In this document: piece after piece, positions 42,704 through 49,638 of the stretch
Position numbering within the stretch: position 1 is the first letter of the stretch
Layout: each line of letters begins with the position of its first letter
IMG/VR virus record: IMGVR_UViG_3300045918_000320
Coordinates: 1-64,000 of that record
Origin: a virus
DNA length: 64,000 nucleotides
Strand: one strand, 5' to 3'
Translations under genes and position numbers: made by a program
The notes under the pieces: generated by a model
Databases searched by the model: none
What the model was told of the DNA's origin: nothing
Seen by the model: only the letters and a program-made list of their open reading frames with translations

Positions 42704-42785
42704 GAGTCTCCTTAAACTTTAGATTAGTTTTAGAGACTCCTTTGGTTAGCCAGCTAGTTGTTCCCTCCTTCTAGCTGGTTTTTTT
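42704..42785 (+). ncRNA. Candidate small RNA with CCUCC loop and intrinsic terminator
   Basis: The inferred transcript is about 80 bases. GAGTCTC (42704-42710) pairs with GAGACTC (42733-42739). CCAGCTAG (42750-42757) pairs with CTAGCTGG (42771-42778), followed by seven T. The terminator loop contains TTCCCTCCTT, complementary to ribosome binding sites. It could also be an attenuated leader of the gene at 42798. No ORF inside. Confidence 0.65.
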
Positions 42786-42797
42786 ATTTGAGGTTAT

Positions 42798-43082
42798 ATG
42801 TTTAATAAATTAAAATTTAGTATAAAAAAAATTATAGACTTAAGAATTATAAAAGTAAAAGTATTAATTACTTCTCATAATTTAGATGCGTTTGAAGCTT
42901 ACTTGGATAAACTTCCAGTAGAAGGCTCTTCTATATTTGCTTTAGATATAGAAAGATCTAAGAACTATGGACAAAACCTCTATTCTTGGATAGATGTAAC
43001 TAAAATGACAAAAGTAGGTGATGTATATCATATTTTAGATTGCTTAGATAGAAAATTTGTAGTAAGGGTATTGACAGAATAA
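42798..43082 (+). CDS. Small protein of unknown function
   Basis: 94 residues, alpha/beta, with a basic N terminus and a C-terminal DCLDRKFVVRVLTE. It begins 13 bases after the terminator of the candidate sRNA, with a GAGG site, so expression may depend on read-through. No family recognised. Confidence 0.6.
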   Translation: MFNKLKFSIKKIIDLRIIKVKVLITSHNLDAFEAYLDKLPVEGSSIFALDIERSKNYGQNLYSWIDVTKMTKVGDVYHILDCLDRKFVVRVLTE

Positions 43083-43099
43083 TATAATTGATTTATGAT
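43071..43099 (+). promoter_or_regulatory. Host-type promoter at the end of the 94-residue gene
   Basis: TTGACA at 43071-43076, 17 bases, then TATGAT at 43094-43099. The next gene starts at 43122 after GGAGGG. Confidence 0.75.
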
Positions 43100-43121
43100 T
43101 TAAATATAAGTGGAGGGACTT

Positions 43122-43337
43122 ATGGAAATCAAAAAAAATCAAATTTACATTTTTAAAAAGTCGATGGAAATTGTAACAGTAATTAAAGTAAATGAAAACA
43201 AAGTAGCTTTATTATTTAACGAAACCGAAAAAGAATATGAAGTACTTACAGTAGATTTAAATTTTATGACAGAAGATAAGTTTAAGTATATAGGAGAATA
43301 TCGTGGACAAAATAGAAAGTTACAACAGGTGGCATAA
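43122..43337 (+). CDS. Small beta-rich protein
   Basis: 71 residues from ATG 43122, eight bases after GGAGGG. The sequence suggests a small beta-barrel (NQIYIFKKSMEIVTVIKVNENKVALLF). No family recognised. The next gene starts inside its 3' end at a GTG. Confidence 0.55.
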   Translation: MEIKKNQIYIFKKSMEIVTVIKVNENKVALLFNETEKEYEVLTVDLNFMTEDKFKYIGEYRGQNRKLQQVA

Positions 43338-44037
43338 TCCTAATCACGGATTTGAATTACAGCCGGATGTTAATGGAGGCCCTAGAATAACTACTGAAAA
43401 TGGTATTTTGTATCAATCTGAATTTGTAATGCTGCAGGATATTATTGGTACTCTGGACGATATGGATAAATCTAGATTTTCTAGAACGGTAGATGCTCTA
43501 GAATTAGAGCCGGGATTATATTGTCGTTCTCGACAAGAAAAATCTGAAGACTCAGCTACTAGACGTACAATATCTCAAGACAATATAGATGGTATAGTTT
43601 ATGGCGGATTAATTTGTGGTACAGATAGATACAGTAAAGACGTAGCAAAATACGCACTAAAACACTTTGGAATATTTAATAATACTTCTAGATTTGTATT
43701 ACCTCTAAACCCTGGAAATTTCTTTGACTGGTTTTTATCAGGGGGATATTTTATCTTGTCTATTTTCTTTTTACCAGTATTTATTATTAACTATTTACTT
43801 ACTATACATAAAGATAAGAATAATACGAGTTCTAAAAAACTATACCTACTTTGTCTTTATGCTATGCGTAAAACAAAAATTATGAGATATTTTTATAGAC
43901 ATTTCTGTGAGCATATGGTAGAAATGTATGGAGAGGAATTTATATCTGAAATTTATAAGATATACTATCCAGCCGAGCATCCTTTAAATTTTTTTGCTAA
44001 AGGTATAAAGTATACTAATGGAGTATTTACAAAATGA
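43303..44037 (+). CDS. Protein with one or two membrane helices, GTG start
   Basis: 244 residues. The soluble N-terminal part (about 1-135) is followed by a hydrophobic stretch (YFILSIFFLPVFIINYLLTI, about 150-170). The C-terminal part has CEHMVEMYGEEFISEIYKIYYP. GTG 43303 follows AGGAG and overlaps the previous gene by 35 bases. No family recognised. A role at the membrane is likely. Confidence 0.6.
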   Translation: MDKIESYNRWHNPNHGFELQPDVNGGPRITTENGILYQSEFVMLQDIIGTLDDMDKSRFSRTVDALELEPGLYCRSRQEKSEDSATRRTISQDNIDGIVYGGLICGTDRYSKDVAKYALKHFGIFNNTSRFVLPLNPGNFFDWFLSGGYFILSIFFLPVFIINYLLTIHKDKNNTSSKKLYLLCLYAMRKTKIMRYFYRHFCEHMVEMYGEEFISEIYKIYYPAEHPLNFFAKGIKYTNGVFTK

Positions 44038-44297
44038 ATAAGTTAGATAATGAAACACTTTTGGAATTAGTAGAGGTAGATTTTGATAAAATCAAATTCG
44101 AGAAAGAGAGCGATGGTGGAGTTAGTATTGTTTTTACTGACGAGTCCGAGAAGATCAAGTTGGAAAACATCGCTCTTAGGGCTTTTAAGGTTAAAAAAGA
44201 TACTGTTAAAGCTCGTGAGAAAAACCTAGTAAAGCTTATAGAAATTTTATTAAATGAAGCTTTTAGATCTTTAGGAGATGAAGATGTACAAGTTTAA
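44034..44297 (+). CDS. Small charged protein
   Basis: 87 residues, acidic and helical, overlapping the previous stop by four bases (ATGA). The middle (SEKIKLENIALRAFKVKKDTVK) is basic. No family recognised. Confidence 0.5.
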   Translation: MNKLDNETLLELVEVDFDKIKFEKESDGGVSIVFTDESEKIKLENIALRAFKVKKDTVKAREKNLVKLIEILLNEAFRSLGDEDVQV

Positions 44298-44478
44298 AAA
44301 AGAACCAGATTCTAACAATGAATTTGATATTTCAGAAGTTGTCTTTACTGTAGACGCTAATACTGCAACTGAATTAACTACAGAAATGTTTTATTTCCTA
44401 TTAGCTTGTGGATTTCAAAAAGAATCTATATTAAATTCATTATCAGCTCTTATCGAGGAACACAATGAAGAAGTCTGA
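44284..44478 (+). CDS. Small acidic protein
   Basis: 64 residues from ATG 44284, chosen over ATG 44278 because it has the better spacing from the GGAG at 44274-44277. Acidic, helical C-terminal half. No family recognised. Confidence 0.5.
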   Translation: MYKFKKEPDSNNEFDISEVVFTVDANTATELTTEMFYFLLACGFQKESILNSLSALIEEHNEEV

Positions 44479-44644
44479 ATTAATAGAAGCAGTTCTAAAA
44501 GAAAGCATGTCTCTTTGTAATAAAGAGCAAGTAATACAGAATTTAGAGATACTGGAAAGATTAGGAATGAAACCTCCAGTAACTAAAGACTATGAAAATT
44601 TTGAAGAACATTTTGGTGTAGCGTTTAAATGGGATGAGGAATGA
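44465..44644 (+). CDS. Small helical protein
   Basis: 59 residues from ATG 44465 after GAGG, ending at a TGA that overlaps the next ATG. Mostly helix (ELIEAVLKESMSLCNKEQVIQNLEILERLG), then FEEHFGVAFKWDEE. Coupled on both sides, which supports that it is real. Function unknown. Confidence 0.6.
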   Translation: MKKSELIEAVLKESMSLCNKEQVIQNLEILERLGMKPPVTKDYENFEEHFGVAFKWDEE

Positions 44645-44931
44645 TTACAAAAAAAGAAGCTTACGAAAATATGATGGGATTTGATTCTCATCCTCCTGTC
44701 ACTACTATGTCTTTAATAAATGAGATAGTAGATATTTCTAGTAAGCTTGGTCAGCAAGCTATCTCAATTTATGTACCAATAAAATCTTTAGAAAAATTTA
44801 AAAACTCTTTGCGTAAAAGAGGATTTGGCGTGCAGTATGTTACATTTAAAGCTATGCCCGAAGTAGCATATATAACTATAGTTTGGGATGTAGCAGATTT
44901 TATAGCTAGCGAAGCTGGTAAGGAGATTTAA
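44641..44931 (+). CDS. Small alpha/beta protein
   Basis: 96 residues with a helix-strand pattern (ISIYVPIKSLEKFKNSLRKRGFGVQYVTF). No family recognised. It lies four bases before the dUTPase-like gene. Confidence 0.55.
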   Translation: MITKKEAYENMMGFDSHPPVTTMSLINEIVDISSKLGQQAISIYVPIKSLEKFKNSLRKRGFGVQYVTFKAMPEVAYITIVWDVADFIASEAGKEI

Positions 44932-44934
44932 ATA

Positions 44935-45438
44935 ATGTTTTATACTTTTACAGCACTAGCAATATATTTTATTACAAAAATTATTTTAAGAGATAGTAGA
45001 ACTATAAATGTAAAAGTAGTTAGATCTTTAAATGCTCAAGTATTTTCTAATCCTCCTAGACCTAGAAATAATTCTTTAGAGAATGTTGGGATAGACTTAT
45101 ATGTAGACCGAGTAGAGGATTGCGGATCTTATTTTAGAGTATATACTGGAGTATGCGTACAGCCGCCAAAAGGATATTATTTTGACGCAGTACCTAGATC
45201 TAGTATTTATAAAAAAGGCTTGATATTGTATAATTCTTGTGGTATAATAGATCAGTCGTATACAGGAGAGATACAAGCAATGTTTTTTAAAACTCCTAAT
45301 TGCGAAGCTCCGGTAGTTGGAGAAAGATTAATACAACTAATACCTAGAGAAAATTTATTAGTTGAGTTTGAAGAAGTATCGGAATTAGAAGTTAGCGAGC
45401 GTGGGAATAAAGGTTTTGGAGAAAATAGTGGACGATAA
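44935..45438 (+). CDS. dut: dUTPase with N-terminal hydrophobic segment
   Basis: 167 residues. All five trimeric-dUTPase motifs are visible: GIDLYVD, PRSSIYKKG, GIIDQSYTGEIQ, GERLIQL and a C-terminal RGNKGFGENSG. It would remove dUTP and supply dUMP beside the reductase. Unusually, residues 1-18 (MFYTFTALAIYFITKIIL) are hydrophobic and could be a membrane anchor. No later Met exists before the dUTPase core. AAGGAG precedes the ATG. Enzyme call confident. Confidence 0.85.
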   Translation: MFYTFTALAIYFITKIILRDSRTINVKVVRSLNAQVFSNPPRPRNNSLENVGIDLYVDRVEDCGSYFRVYTGVCVQPPKGYYFDAVPRSSIYKKGLILYNSCGIIDQSYTGEIQAMFFKTPNCEAPVVGERLIQLIPRENLLVEFEEVSELEVSERGNKGFGENSGR

Positions 45439-45907
45439 TCATAAAAAGATTATGAGATTCATGAAATCTAGTTGGACTAATATGAACATTAGATGTGGAA
45501 AGTATAAACATCTACAAACTAAAAGTAAGTCTAAATCTTATATGGGATTAGAAGTTTTATTTTCTAGAAAAGAATATAAAGATTTTTGTTTTAGCCACAA
45601 AGAGGAGATTCTAAATTTAGAAAAGCCTAGTGTGGATAGAATAGATTCTTCTAAGTCATACTCCCTAGATAATATAAGATTTATAGAATTGTCCGAGAAT
45701 ATACGGATTAAAAAATATGGTAATCAATATCATGGCGGTCAATTAAGTAACACTAAACGAGGAATAAAGTCTGTAGGAAAAAAATTTGCAGCCAGAATTA
45801 CTCATAGATCTAAAGAAAAACATTTAGGAGTTTTTGAGACACAAGAAGAGGCTTACGAAGCATATAAGAAAGAGTATATAAATATCTATGGAAAGGAACC
45901 ATTTTAA
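45428..45907 (+). CDS. HNH/AP2-type mobile endonuclease-like protein
   Basis: 159 residues from GTG 45428, spaced from GGAG inside the end of the dUTPase gene. SVDRIDSSKSYSLDNIRFIELSENI near residue 75 is the pattern of phage HNH-like proteins that lack a full HNH. KKFAARITHRSKEKHLGVFETQEEAYEAY near residue 120 is an AP2/ERF-like DNA-binding repeat. Probably a homing-type endonuclease inserted after dut. The missing classical HNH residues leave activity open. Confidence 0.65.
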   Translation: MDDNHKKIMRFMKSSWTNMNIRCGKYKHLQTKSKSKSYMGLEVLFSRKEYKDFCFSHKEEILNLEKPSVDRIDSSKSYSLDNIRFIELSENIRIKKYGNQYHGGQLSNTKRGIKSVGKKFAARITHRSKEKHLGVFETQEEAYEAYKKEYINIYGKEPF

Positions 45908-45908
45908 A

Positions 45909-46163
45909 ATGAACGAAAAACAAATATTAGAATCTCTGCAGGAAGCAGATAGAGCGTTAAATTTAGCAGTAGTTCGGATAAAGGAATTAGAAGATCTACT
46001 TGCTTTTTATGCTAATCCCCAAACTTGGGAAAGAAATAGTTTTAAGCTAGCCACAGCTATACCTCAAGATACGGATAGCTTAGTAGGATATGATGCTCAG
46101 AATAAAACACATTACAATTTTGGCGGAGCCAAAGCAAGGAGTTATTTTTATGGTAAAAATTAA
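45909..46163 (+). CDS. Small protein with N-terminal helix
   Basis: 84 residues from ATG 45909 after AAGGAAC. The helix NEKQILESLQEADRALNLAVVRIKELEDLL is followed by a polar C-terminal part. No family recognised. The following signal-peptide gene starts inside its 3' end. Confidence 0.55.
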   Translation: MNEKQILESLQEADRALNLAVVRIKELEDLLAFYANPQTWERNSFKLATAIPQDTDSLVGYDAQNKTHYNFGGAKARSYFYGKN

Positions 46164-46425
46164 AACACTACTAGTATTAGGCTTATTAAGTTTTAACGCT
46201 ATATCTGTTGAAATTCCAAAATTTCAATATGGAGATAAAGTAAGAATAAAAAAGTCTGTAACATCTTCTGAGATAGAATTTTATAATCTTCATAAAAAAA
46301 TTGCAACAATTAGAACTTATACTGAGGGAGTATGTATGGCATATTCTATAACCTATAAAGAATACTATATACCTAACGCTACTATCTGTGAAAAGGATTT
46401 GGAGTTAATTAATGGAAAAAAATAG
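46150..46425 (+). CDS. Secreted small protein with signal peptide
   Basis: 91 residues from ATG 46150 after AAGGAG. Residues 1-19 (MVKIKTLLVLGLLSFNAIS) are a signal peptide without a lipobox Cys. The mature part is beta-rich with two Cys (about 62 and 79), possibly a disulphide. It would be exported to the periplasm or surface. Function unknown; other exported early proteins follow at 52-56 kb. Confidence 0.65.
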   Translation: MVKIKTLLVLGLLSFNAISVEIPKFQYGDKVRIKKSVTSSEIEFYNLHKKIATIRTYTEGVCMAYSITYKEYYIPNATICEKDLELINGKK

Positions 46426-46807
46426 TAGACTACAATTCTGGCATGAAAGAAAATGGCATTGTGATTATTATTTTGATGGATCTGAACATACTACAATATT
46501 TGCTAAAGGTGGAATTACTTTAGCCGTTCTTGTACCCACTCTAGCTGAGATTGAGGCTATGGAAATAAGTGGAGAGTACGGACTACAACTAGGTATTGCC
46601 AAGTGTCATGAGGATGATAATTTTAATAAAAGAATTGGTAGAGTAGTTTCTACTGGAAGAATGGCAGAAGTAAAAGCGAAGGTACTAGAAAAATTTATTT
46701 TACATGATCAAATCTACATTACACTTAGAGTACATAATATTGATATACAAATTTATAAAAGATTTGACAAAGAAATAGCTAGAATCGATTGCGTGGAGAT
46801 TGTATAA
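46412..46807 (+). CDS. Small alpha/beta protein
   Basis: 131 residues. The N terminus WHERKWHCDYYFDGSEHTT is rich in aromatic residues and His. The remainder is alpha/beta. It overlaps the previous gene by 14 bases and the next start by one. No family recognised. Confidence 0.55.
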   Translation: MEKNSRLQFWHERKWHCDYYFDGSEHTTIFAKGGITLAVLVPTLAEIEAMEISGEYGLQLGIAKCHEDDNFNKRIGRVVSTGRMAEVKAKVLEKFILHDQIYITLRVHNIDIQIYKRFDKEIARIDCVEIV

Positions 46808-46875
46808 TGATTGGAATATGTTTATTTAGTATGTCTGTATATATTTTCCTATTAGGATTTGTGGTGTTAAAATGA
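46807..46875 (+). CDS. Tiny single-helix membrane peptide (22 residues)
   Basis: ATG 46807 overlaps the previous stop (TAATG), and the TGA at 46873-46875 overlaps the next ATG. The peptide MIGICLFSMSVYIFLLGFVV is one membrane helix with a Lys end. Coupling on both sides and a GGAG site support a real gene. Function unknown. Confidence 0.55.
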   Translation: MIGICLFSMSVYIFLLGFVVLK

Positions 46876-47057
46876 GAGTATTAATTGATACAAAAACTGA
46901 TACTACTTTTATACTTGAGTATGATCATATTACTTATATGGCTACACTTACCGATAAAAAAGGTAATGAGTTAAAGTATAGTTATATACAAGAACTACCA
47001 ATAGATTTACACGTATTTCTTGTATTTTTACATAATGAGTTTATAATATTAGACTAG
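46872..47057 (+). CDS. Small beta-rich protein
   Basis: 61 residues starting at the ATG that overlaps the preceding tiny gene. Beta-rich, ending VFLVFLHNEFIILD. It is the last plus-strand gene before the noncoding hub, and converges on the minus-strand zinc-ribbon gene. No family recognised. Confidence 0.5.
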   Translation: MRVLIDTKTDTTFILEYDHITYMATLTDKKGNELKYSYIQELPIDLHVFLVFLHNEFIILD

Positions 47058-47068
47058 ACGAGAGACTG

Positions 47069-47386
47069 TCACTCTTCTTTAACTTTATTTGTATCTCTAC
47101 GACAGCTCTCGCACTTCCTATGCGAACCTCGCTTTAGAGTAATCATATTCGAACAGCCATCAGCGATACATTGTACCTCCTGTCCAATCGGCTTGTGACC
47201 AAGCTTTAAACGTCTACCAGCATCATACTCGGCCTTATGCTTTAGAGCACAGTCAGGACATCTCCTGCCTGACCATCTCCGGCCTTTATCATCCAAATAT
47301 ATTATGTTAGTACCTTGCTGCCCTATCAGGGATCTAGTATGCCATTCCCGGCAAAAGGGACAAACAACTCCATCTAGATTATTCAT
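47069..47386 (-). CDS. Double zinc-ribbon protein read from a phage promoter
   Basis: 105 residues. CPFC ... CPDC and CIADGC ... CESC make two likely zinc-binding units with a basic stretch between them. This gene is clearly more GC-rich than its neighbours and is the only minus-strand gene in the early half. It has a GGAGG site and a T7-like promoter variant just upstream, so it would be made late. Could be an HNH relic or a nucleic-acid-binding regulator; no catalytic motif was seen. Confidence 0.7.
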   Translation of the reverse strand: MNNLDGVVCPFCREWHTRSLIGQQGTNIIYLDDKGRRWSGRRCPDCALKHKAEYDAGRRLKLGHKPIGQEVQCIADGCSNMITLKRGSHRKCESCRRDTNKVKEE

Positions 47387-47393
47387 AGTAGCC

Positions 47394-47412
47394 TCCAGTA
47401 ATAGTTGTTAAG
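47394..47412 (-). promoter_or_regulatory. T7-like promoter variant of the zinc-ribbon gene
   Basis: The minus strand reads GCTTAACAACTATTACTGGA. TAACAACTA is intact, with CTGG at the start site. Confidence 0.6.
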
Positions 47413-47482
47413 CTTACATAATATTGAACCTATAGTTTCGGCTAACCACTTATGCTGCATAGTGTACATAATATAATACTCG

Positions 47483-47501
47483 TTTAACAACTACCTGTGG
47501 A
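47483..47501 (+). promoter_or_regulatory. T7-like promoter variant, plus strand
   Basis: TTTAACAACTACCTGTGGA. It is the only plus-strand copy. The transcript would begin with the hairpin GAATAT-GAATA-ATATTC and run through the GC-rich island. Confidence 0.65.
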
Positions 47502-47750
47502 ATATGAATAATATTCTAGTACCCTTCTCTTAGGAACGTGAAATAGAGCTAACCACTCAGGGACGGTCGGGACACAGGCTACCTAGCCCATAAAACGATT
47601 ACTGGAATGTCGAAGGTCAGAAGACACCAGCGTAAGGCCTAGCAGAAGAATCTTATTTACCAGAACAACTTCAGATGAAACATAAACTAGTAACCCTGAA
47701 GTAGATAATCAAGTAACTTTTACAGGGACTAGAGATCTACTTACCCAAAT
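47500..47750 (+). ncRNA. Candidate structured RNA downstream of the plus-strand phage promoter
   Basis: There is no ORF, and GC is about 50% over 47531-47650 in AT-rich DNA. Possible stems include GGCT-ACCT-AGCC, TTCAG...CTGAA and AAGTAGAT...ATCTACTT. It matches no RNA family I know (not tRNA, tmRNA, RNase P or group I intron). The end is uncertain. Confidence 0.4.
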
Positions 47751-48178
47751 ATGACACACTACATAATATTGAATACATAACTCACTATAGCCTTTATAGG
47801 CTGACTACCCTAAAACATAACTCATACTATAGCCCCAAAGCCTAAAATAGCTGTATTAAGCTCTAATAGAGGCTTAGGACATGATACAAGAATGCTAAAT
47901 GAATAATAGACATTACATATTAGATAGTTATGAGAGTGCATAATATATAGATAAGTGTGTGTAGACATAGATATATATATTTTTATTCAGTTATAGAGTT
48001 ACCTACCCCCCTACCCTGCCAACAATATCTGTCACTTGACTTGGCATGACACTTGCATTGCAATCGATAAGCCAAATAAGAAGTGGCATGCTAATTGTAT
48101 AAGCAATATTGATGCCAAGAATATGTAATCTCTACCCGATAACTACTATTATAAGGTATAGAATATAGGTGCAATATA

Positions 48179-48193
48179 ATTGCAAGTTGCAAT
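48179..48193. repeat. TTGCAA dyad
   Basis: ATTGCAA-G-TTGCAAT is a perfect seven-base inverted repeat. GCAATAT strings lie on both sides and again near 48105. Confidence 0.6.
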
Positions 48194-48324
48194 ATGTAAA
48201 GTAAACTATACATTATTCGACAAGATTTTAGGGTAAAAAATTAAAGATATTCAAATATAAAGCATATTATATAAACGTAAGATTATATTATTCAAACACT
48301 TGTTTTATTTTAACCTACATATAT

Positions 48325-48392
48325 TTAACACTGTAATGTTAATATATTCAATATATTGCTAATTTACCATAAATCAACACTATAATGTTAAT
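48325..48392. repeat. Two TTAACA/TGTTAA dyads
   Basis: TTAACA-CTGTAA-TGTTAA at 48325-48342 and the near copy TCAACACTATAATGTTAA starting at 48374. A possible protein-binding pair ahead of the 48.56-kb operon. Confidence 0.55.
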
Positions 48393-48503
48393 CCTACAAT
48401 ATTGAACTATCTATATTAGAAGCTATCAACTTACTTTCAATCAATACAACTACTTTATATTATTCGAATGGTGAAATTATTTTAGAATAATAATAGTTTC
48501 TAG

Positions 48504-48532
48504 TTGCTATTTAATGCATCATGTTATATACT
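48504..48532 (+). promoter_or_regulatory. Probable host-type promoter of the 48.56-kb operon
   Basis: TTGCTA, 17 bases, then TATACT just upstream of 48535. The gene starts at 48564 after AGAGG. Confidence 0.55.
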
Positions 48533-48563
48533 AGTATTAAGAAAACAAACGAAAGAGGTATAT

Positions 48564-48758
48564 ATGAATAATTATGAAACAATACTTACCTTTGAAGAAC
48601 CTACACTTACTATAATTATTTTAGCCGATGGAAATAATGGCTTTAAATATTACTTAGAATCTTTAGATGGTTACCCTTTAACTAACGTCTATAGCTCTGA
48701 AAAAAGAGATTTAATAAGTACTATTGAACAGGCTAAGGCATTATCTAAACAATATTAA
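48564..48758 (+). CDS. Small protein of unknown function
   Basis: 64 residues from ATG 48564 after AGAGG. A beta-strand pattern (TILTFEEPTLTIIILADGNNGFKYYLESL) is followed by a C-terminal helix. First gene of its operon. No family recognised. Confidence 0.6.
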   Translation: MNNYETILTFEEPTLTIIILADGNNGFKYYLESLDGYPLTNVYSSEKRDLISTIEQAKALSKQY

Positions 48759-48770
48759 AAGGGGCATAAA

Positions 48771-48992
48771 ATGCAATTAAAATATAAAAGAGTATCAAGT
48801 TATATTATCGAGACTATTTACGATGATACTACAATTAGAATAGGAAAGGACTATGGCAGTCATGGCAGATGTAAACCATTTTACTATGTAGAGTCAGATA
48901 ATAAAGTTATAATGCATGGCTTTACTACTCAAAAAGAAGCAAAGAAGTATGTTTTAACTCAAATAGGGATAGACTTTAAAAAGGCGGTATAA
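48771..48992 (+). CDS. Small beta-rich protein
   Basis: 73 residues after AAGGGG. It resembles small sheet-plus-helix proteins (HGFTTQKEAKKYVLTQIGI). No family recognised. Confidence 0.55.
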   Translation: MQLKYKRVSSYIIETIYDDTTIRIGKDYGSHGRCKPFYYVESDNKVIMHGFTTQKEAKKYVLTQIGIDFKKAV

Positions 48993-48993
48993 T

Positions 48994-49260
48994 ATGAAAT
49001 ATGACACTTGGAAACTAGATAACAATGAAAAATCAACTACTTGCGATTGTTGTGAATGTAAAATTGATAGTAATGATGGAATATTAGCCAAAGGATATAA
49101 AAACAATGATTTAGAACTAATCTGCGAAAAATGTAGTGAAGATTTATTTATATGTGATAGATGTAATTATGCTTGTACTGAAAATGAATGTAGCTATGGA
49201 CAAGATTTATGCGATGACTGTTGTGATTTAATAGCGGAAAGATATTCCGACAATGATTAA
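48994..49260 (+). CDS. Cys-rich zinc-finger protein
   Basis: 88 residues with repeated CxxC pairs (CDCC, CEKC, CDRC, CDDCC), enough for two or three zinc sites. An acidic protein probably used in protein or nucleic-acid contacts. It starts two bases after the previous stop. Function unknown. Confidence 0.65.
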   Translation: MKYDTWKLDNNEKSTTCDCCECKIDSNDGILAKGYKNNDLELICEKCSEDLFICDRCNYACTENECSYGQDLCDDCCDLIAERYSDND

Positions 49261-49271
49261 AAGGGGGATTT

Positions 49272-49568
49272 ATGGGCTATGTAGCTTTAGACAAAATCTA
49301 TTTAACTAAAAAAGGTAACTTAAGAGCTAAAATATTAATTGAAACTAAAGATAATACGGACAGTCATATTTTAAAGATAACTAATAAAACTAATAGCTTT
49401 ATTTCAGGCAATGGCTATGCTTTTTTTGTAACTTTAATCGATATAGAAAAACAAATTATTAAAATTACTATACAAAATAAAAGCTATAATGCTATAAAAT
49501 TAAATCATTTTATTAATGTAGGGGGCAAAATTACAATTGATACTTTAATAAATGAAACTAATATATAA
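49272..49568 (+). CDS. Small beta-rich protein
   Basis: 98 residues, beta-rich (KIYLTKKGNLRAKILIETK ... FFVTLIDIEKQIIKITIQN), preceded by AAGGGGGA. No family recognised. Confidence 0.55.
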   Translation: MGYVALDKIYLTKKGNLRAKILIETKDNTDSHILKITNKTNSFISGNGYAFFVTLIDIEKQIIKITIQNKSYNAIKLNHFINVGGKITIDTLINETNI

Positions 49569-49577
49569 AAATAATGT

Positions 49578-49606
49578 TTGACACAATGAATTAAAAATGC
49601 TATTAT
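49578..49606 (+). promoter_or_regulatory. Host-type promoter with shared TTGACACAATGAATTAA block (copy 1)
   Basis: TTGACA at 49578-49583, 17 bases, then TATTAT at 49601-49606. The 17-base block from 49578 is identical in two other promoters. Confidence 0.8.
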
Positions 49607-49638
49607 TAATTATTGAAACAAAAACAAAGGGGAATTAT

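Larger units (their letters stand above)
47387..48563. other. 1.18-kb noncoding hub with facing promoters and repeats
   Basis: No ORF of convincing length. It contains a minus and a plus T7-like promoter about 70 bases apart; a 120-base island (47531-47650) with 60 G/C of 120; the repeat TACATAATATTGAA at 47415-47428 and 47760-47773; T7-core-like strings near 47780 and 47819; TTGGCAT/ATGCCAA and GCAATAT repeats at 48038-48195; and TTAACA...TGTTAA dyads near 48325 and 48374. Possible replication origin and/or structured RNA gene. Confidence 0.75.

Noticed and set aside
47430-47600. tRNA-like fragments (two AGTGGTTAGC strings on the minus strand resembling D-arms)
   Set aside because: No acceptor stem, anticodon arm or paired T-arm can be placed around either copy, so no tRNA is called.
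47520-47700. Group I intron or tmRNA/RNase P-like RNA
   Set aside because: None of the conserved core strings of these families was found, so it is kept only as an unassigned RNA candidate.
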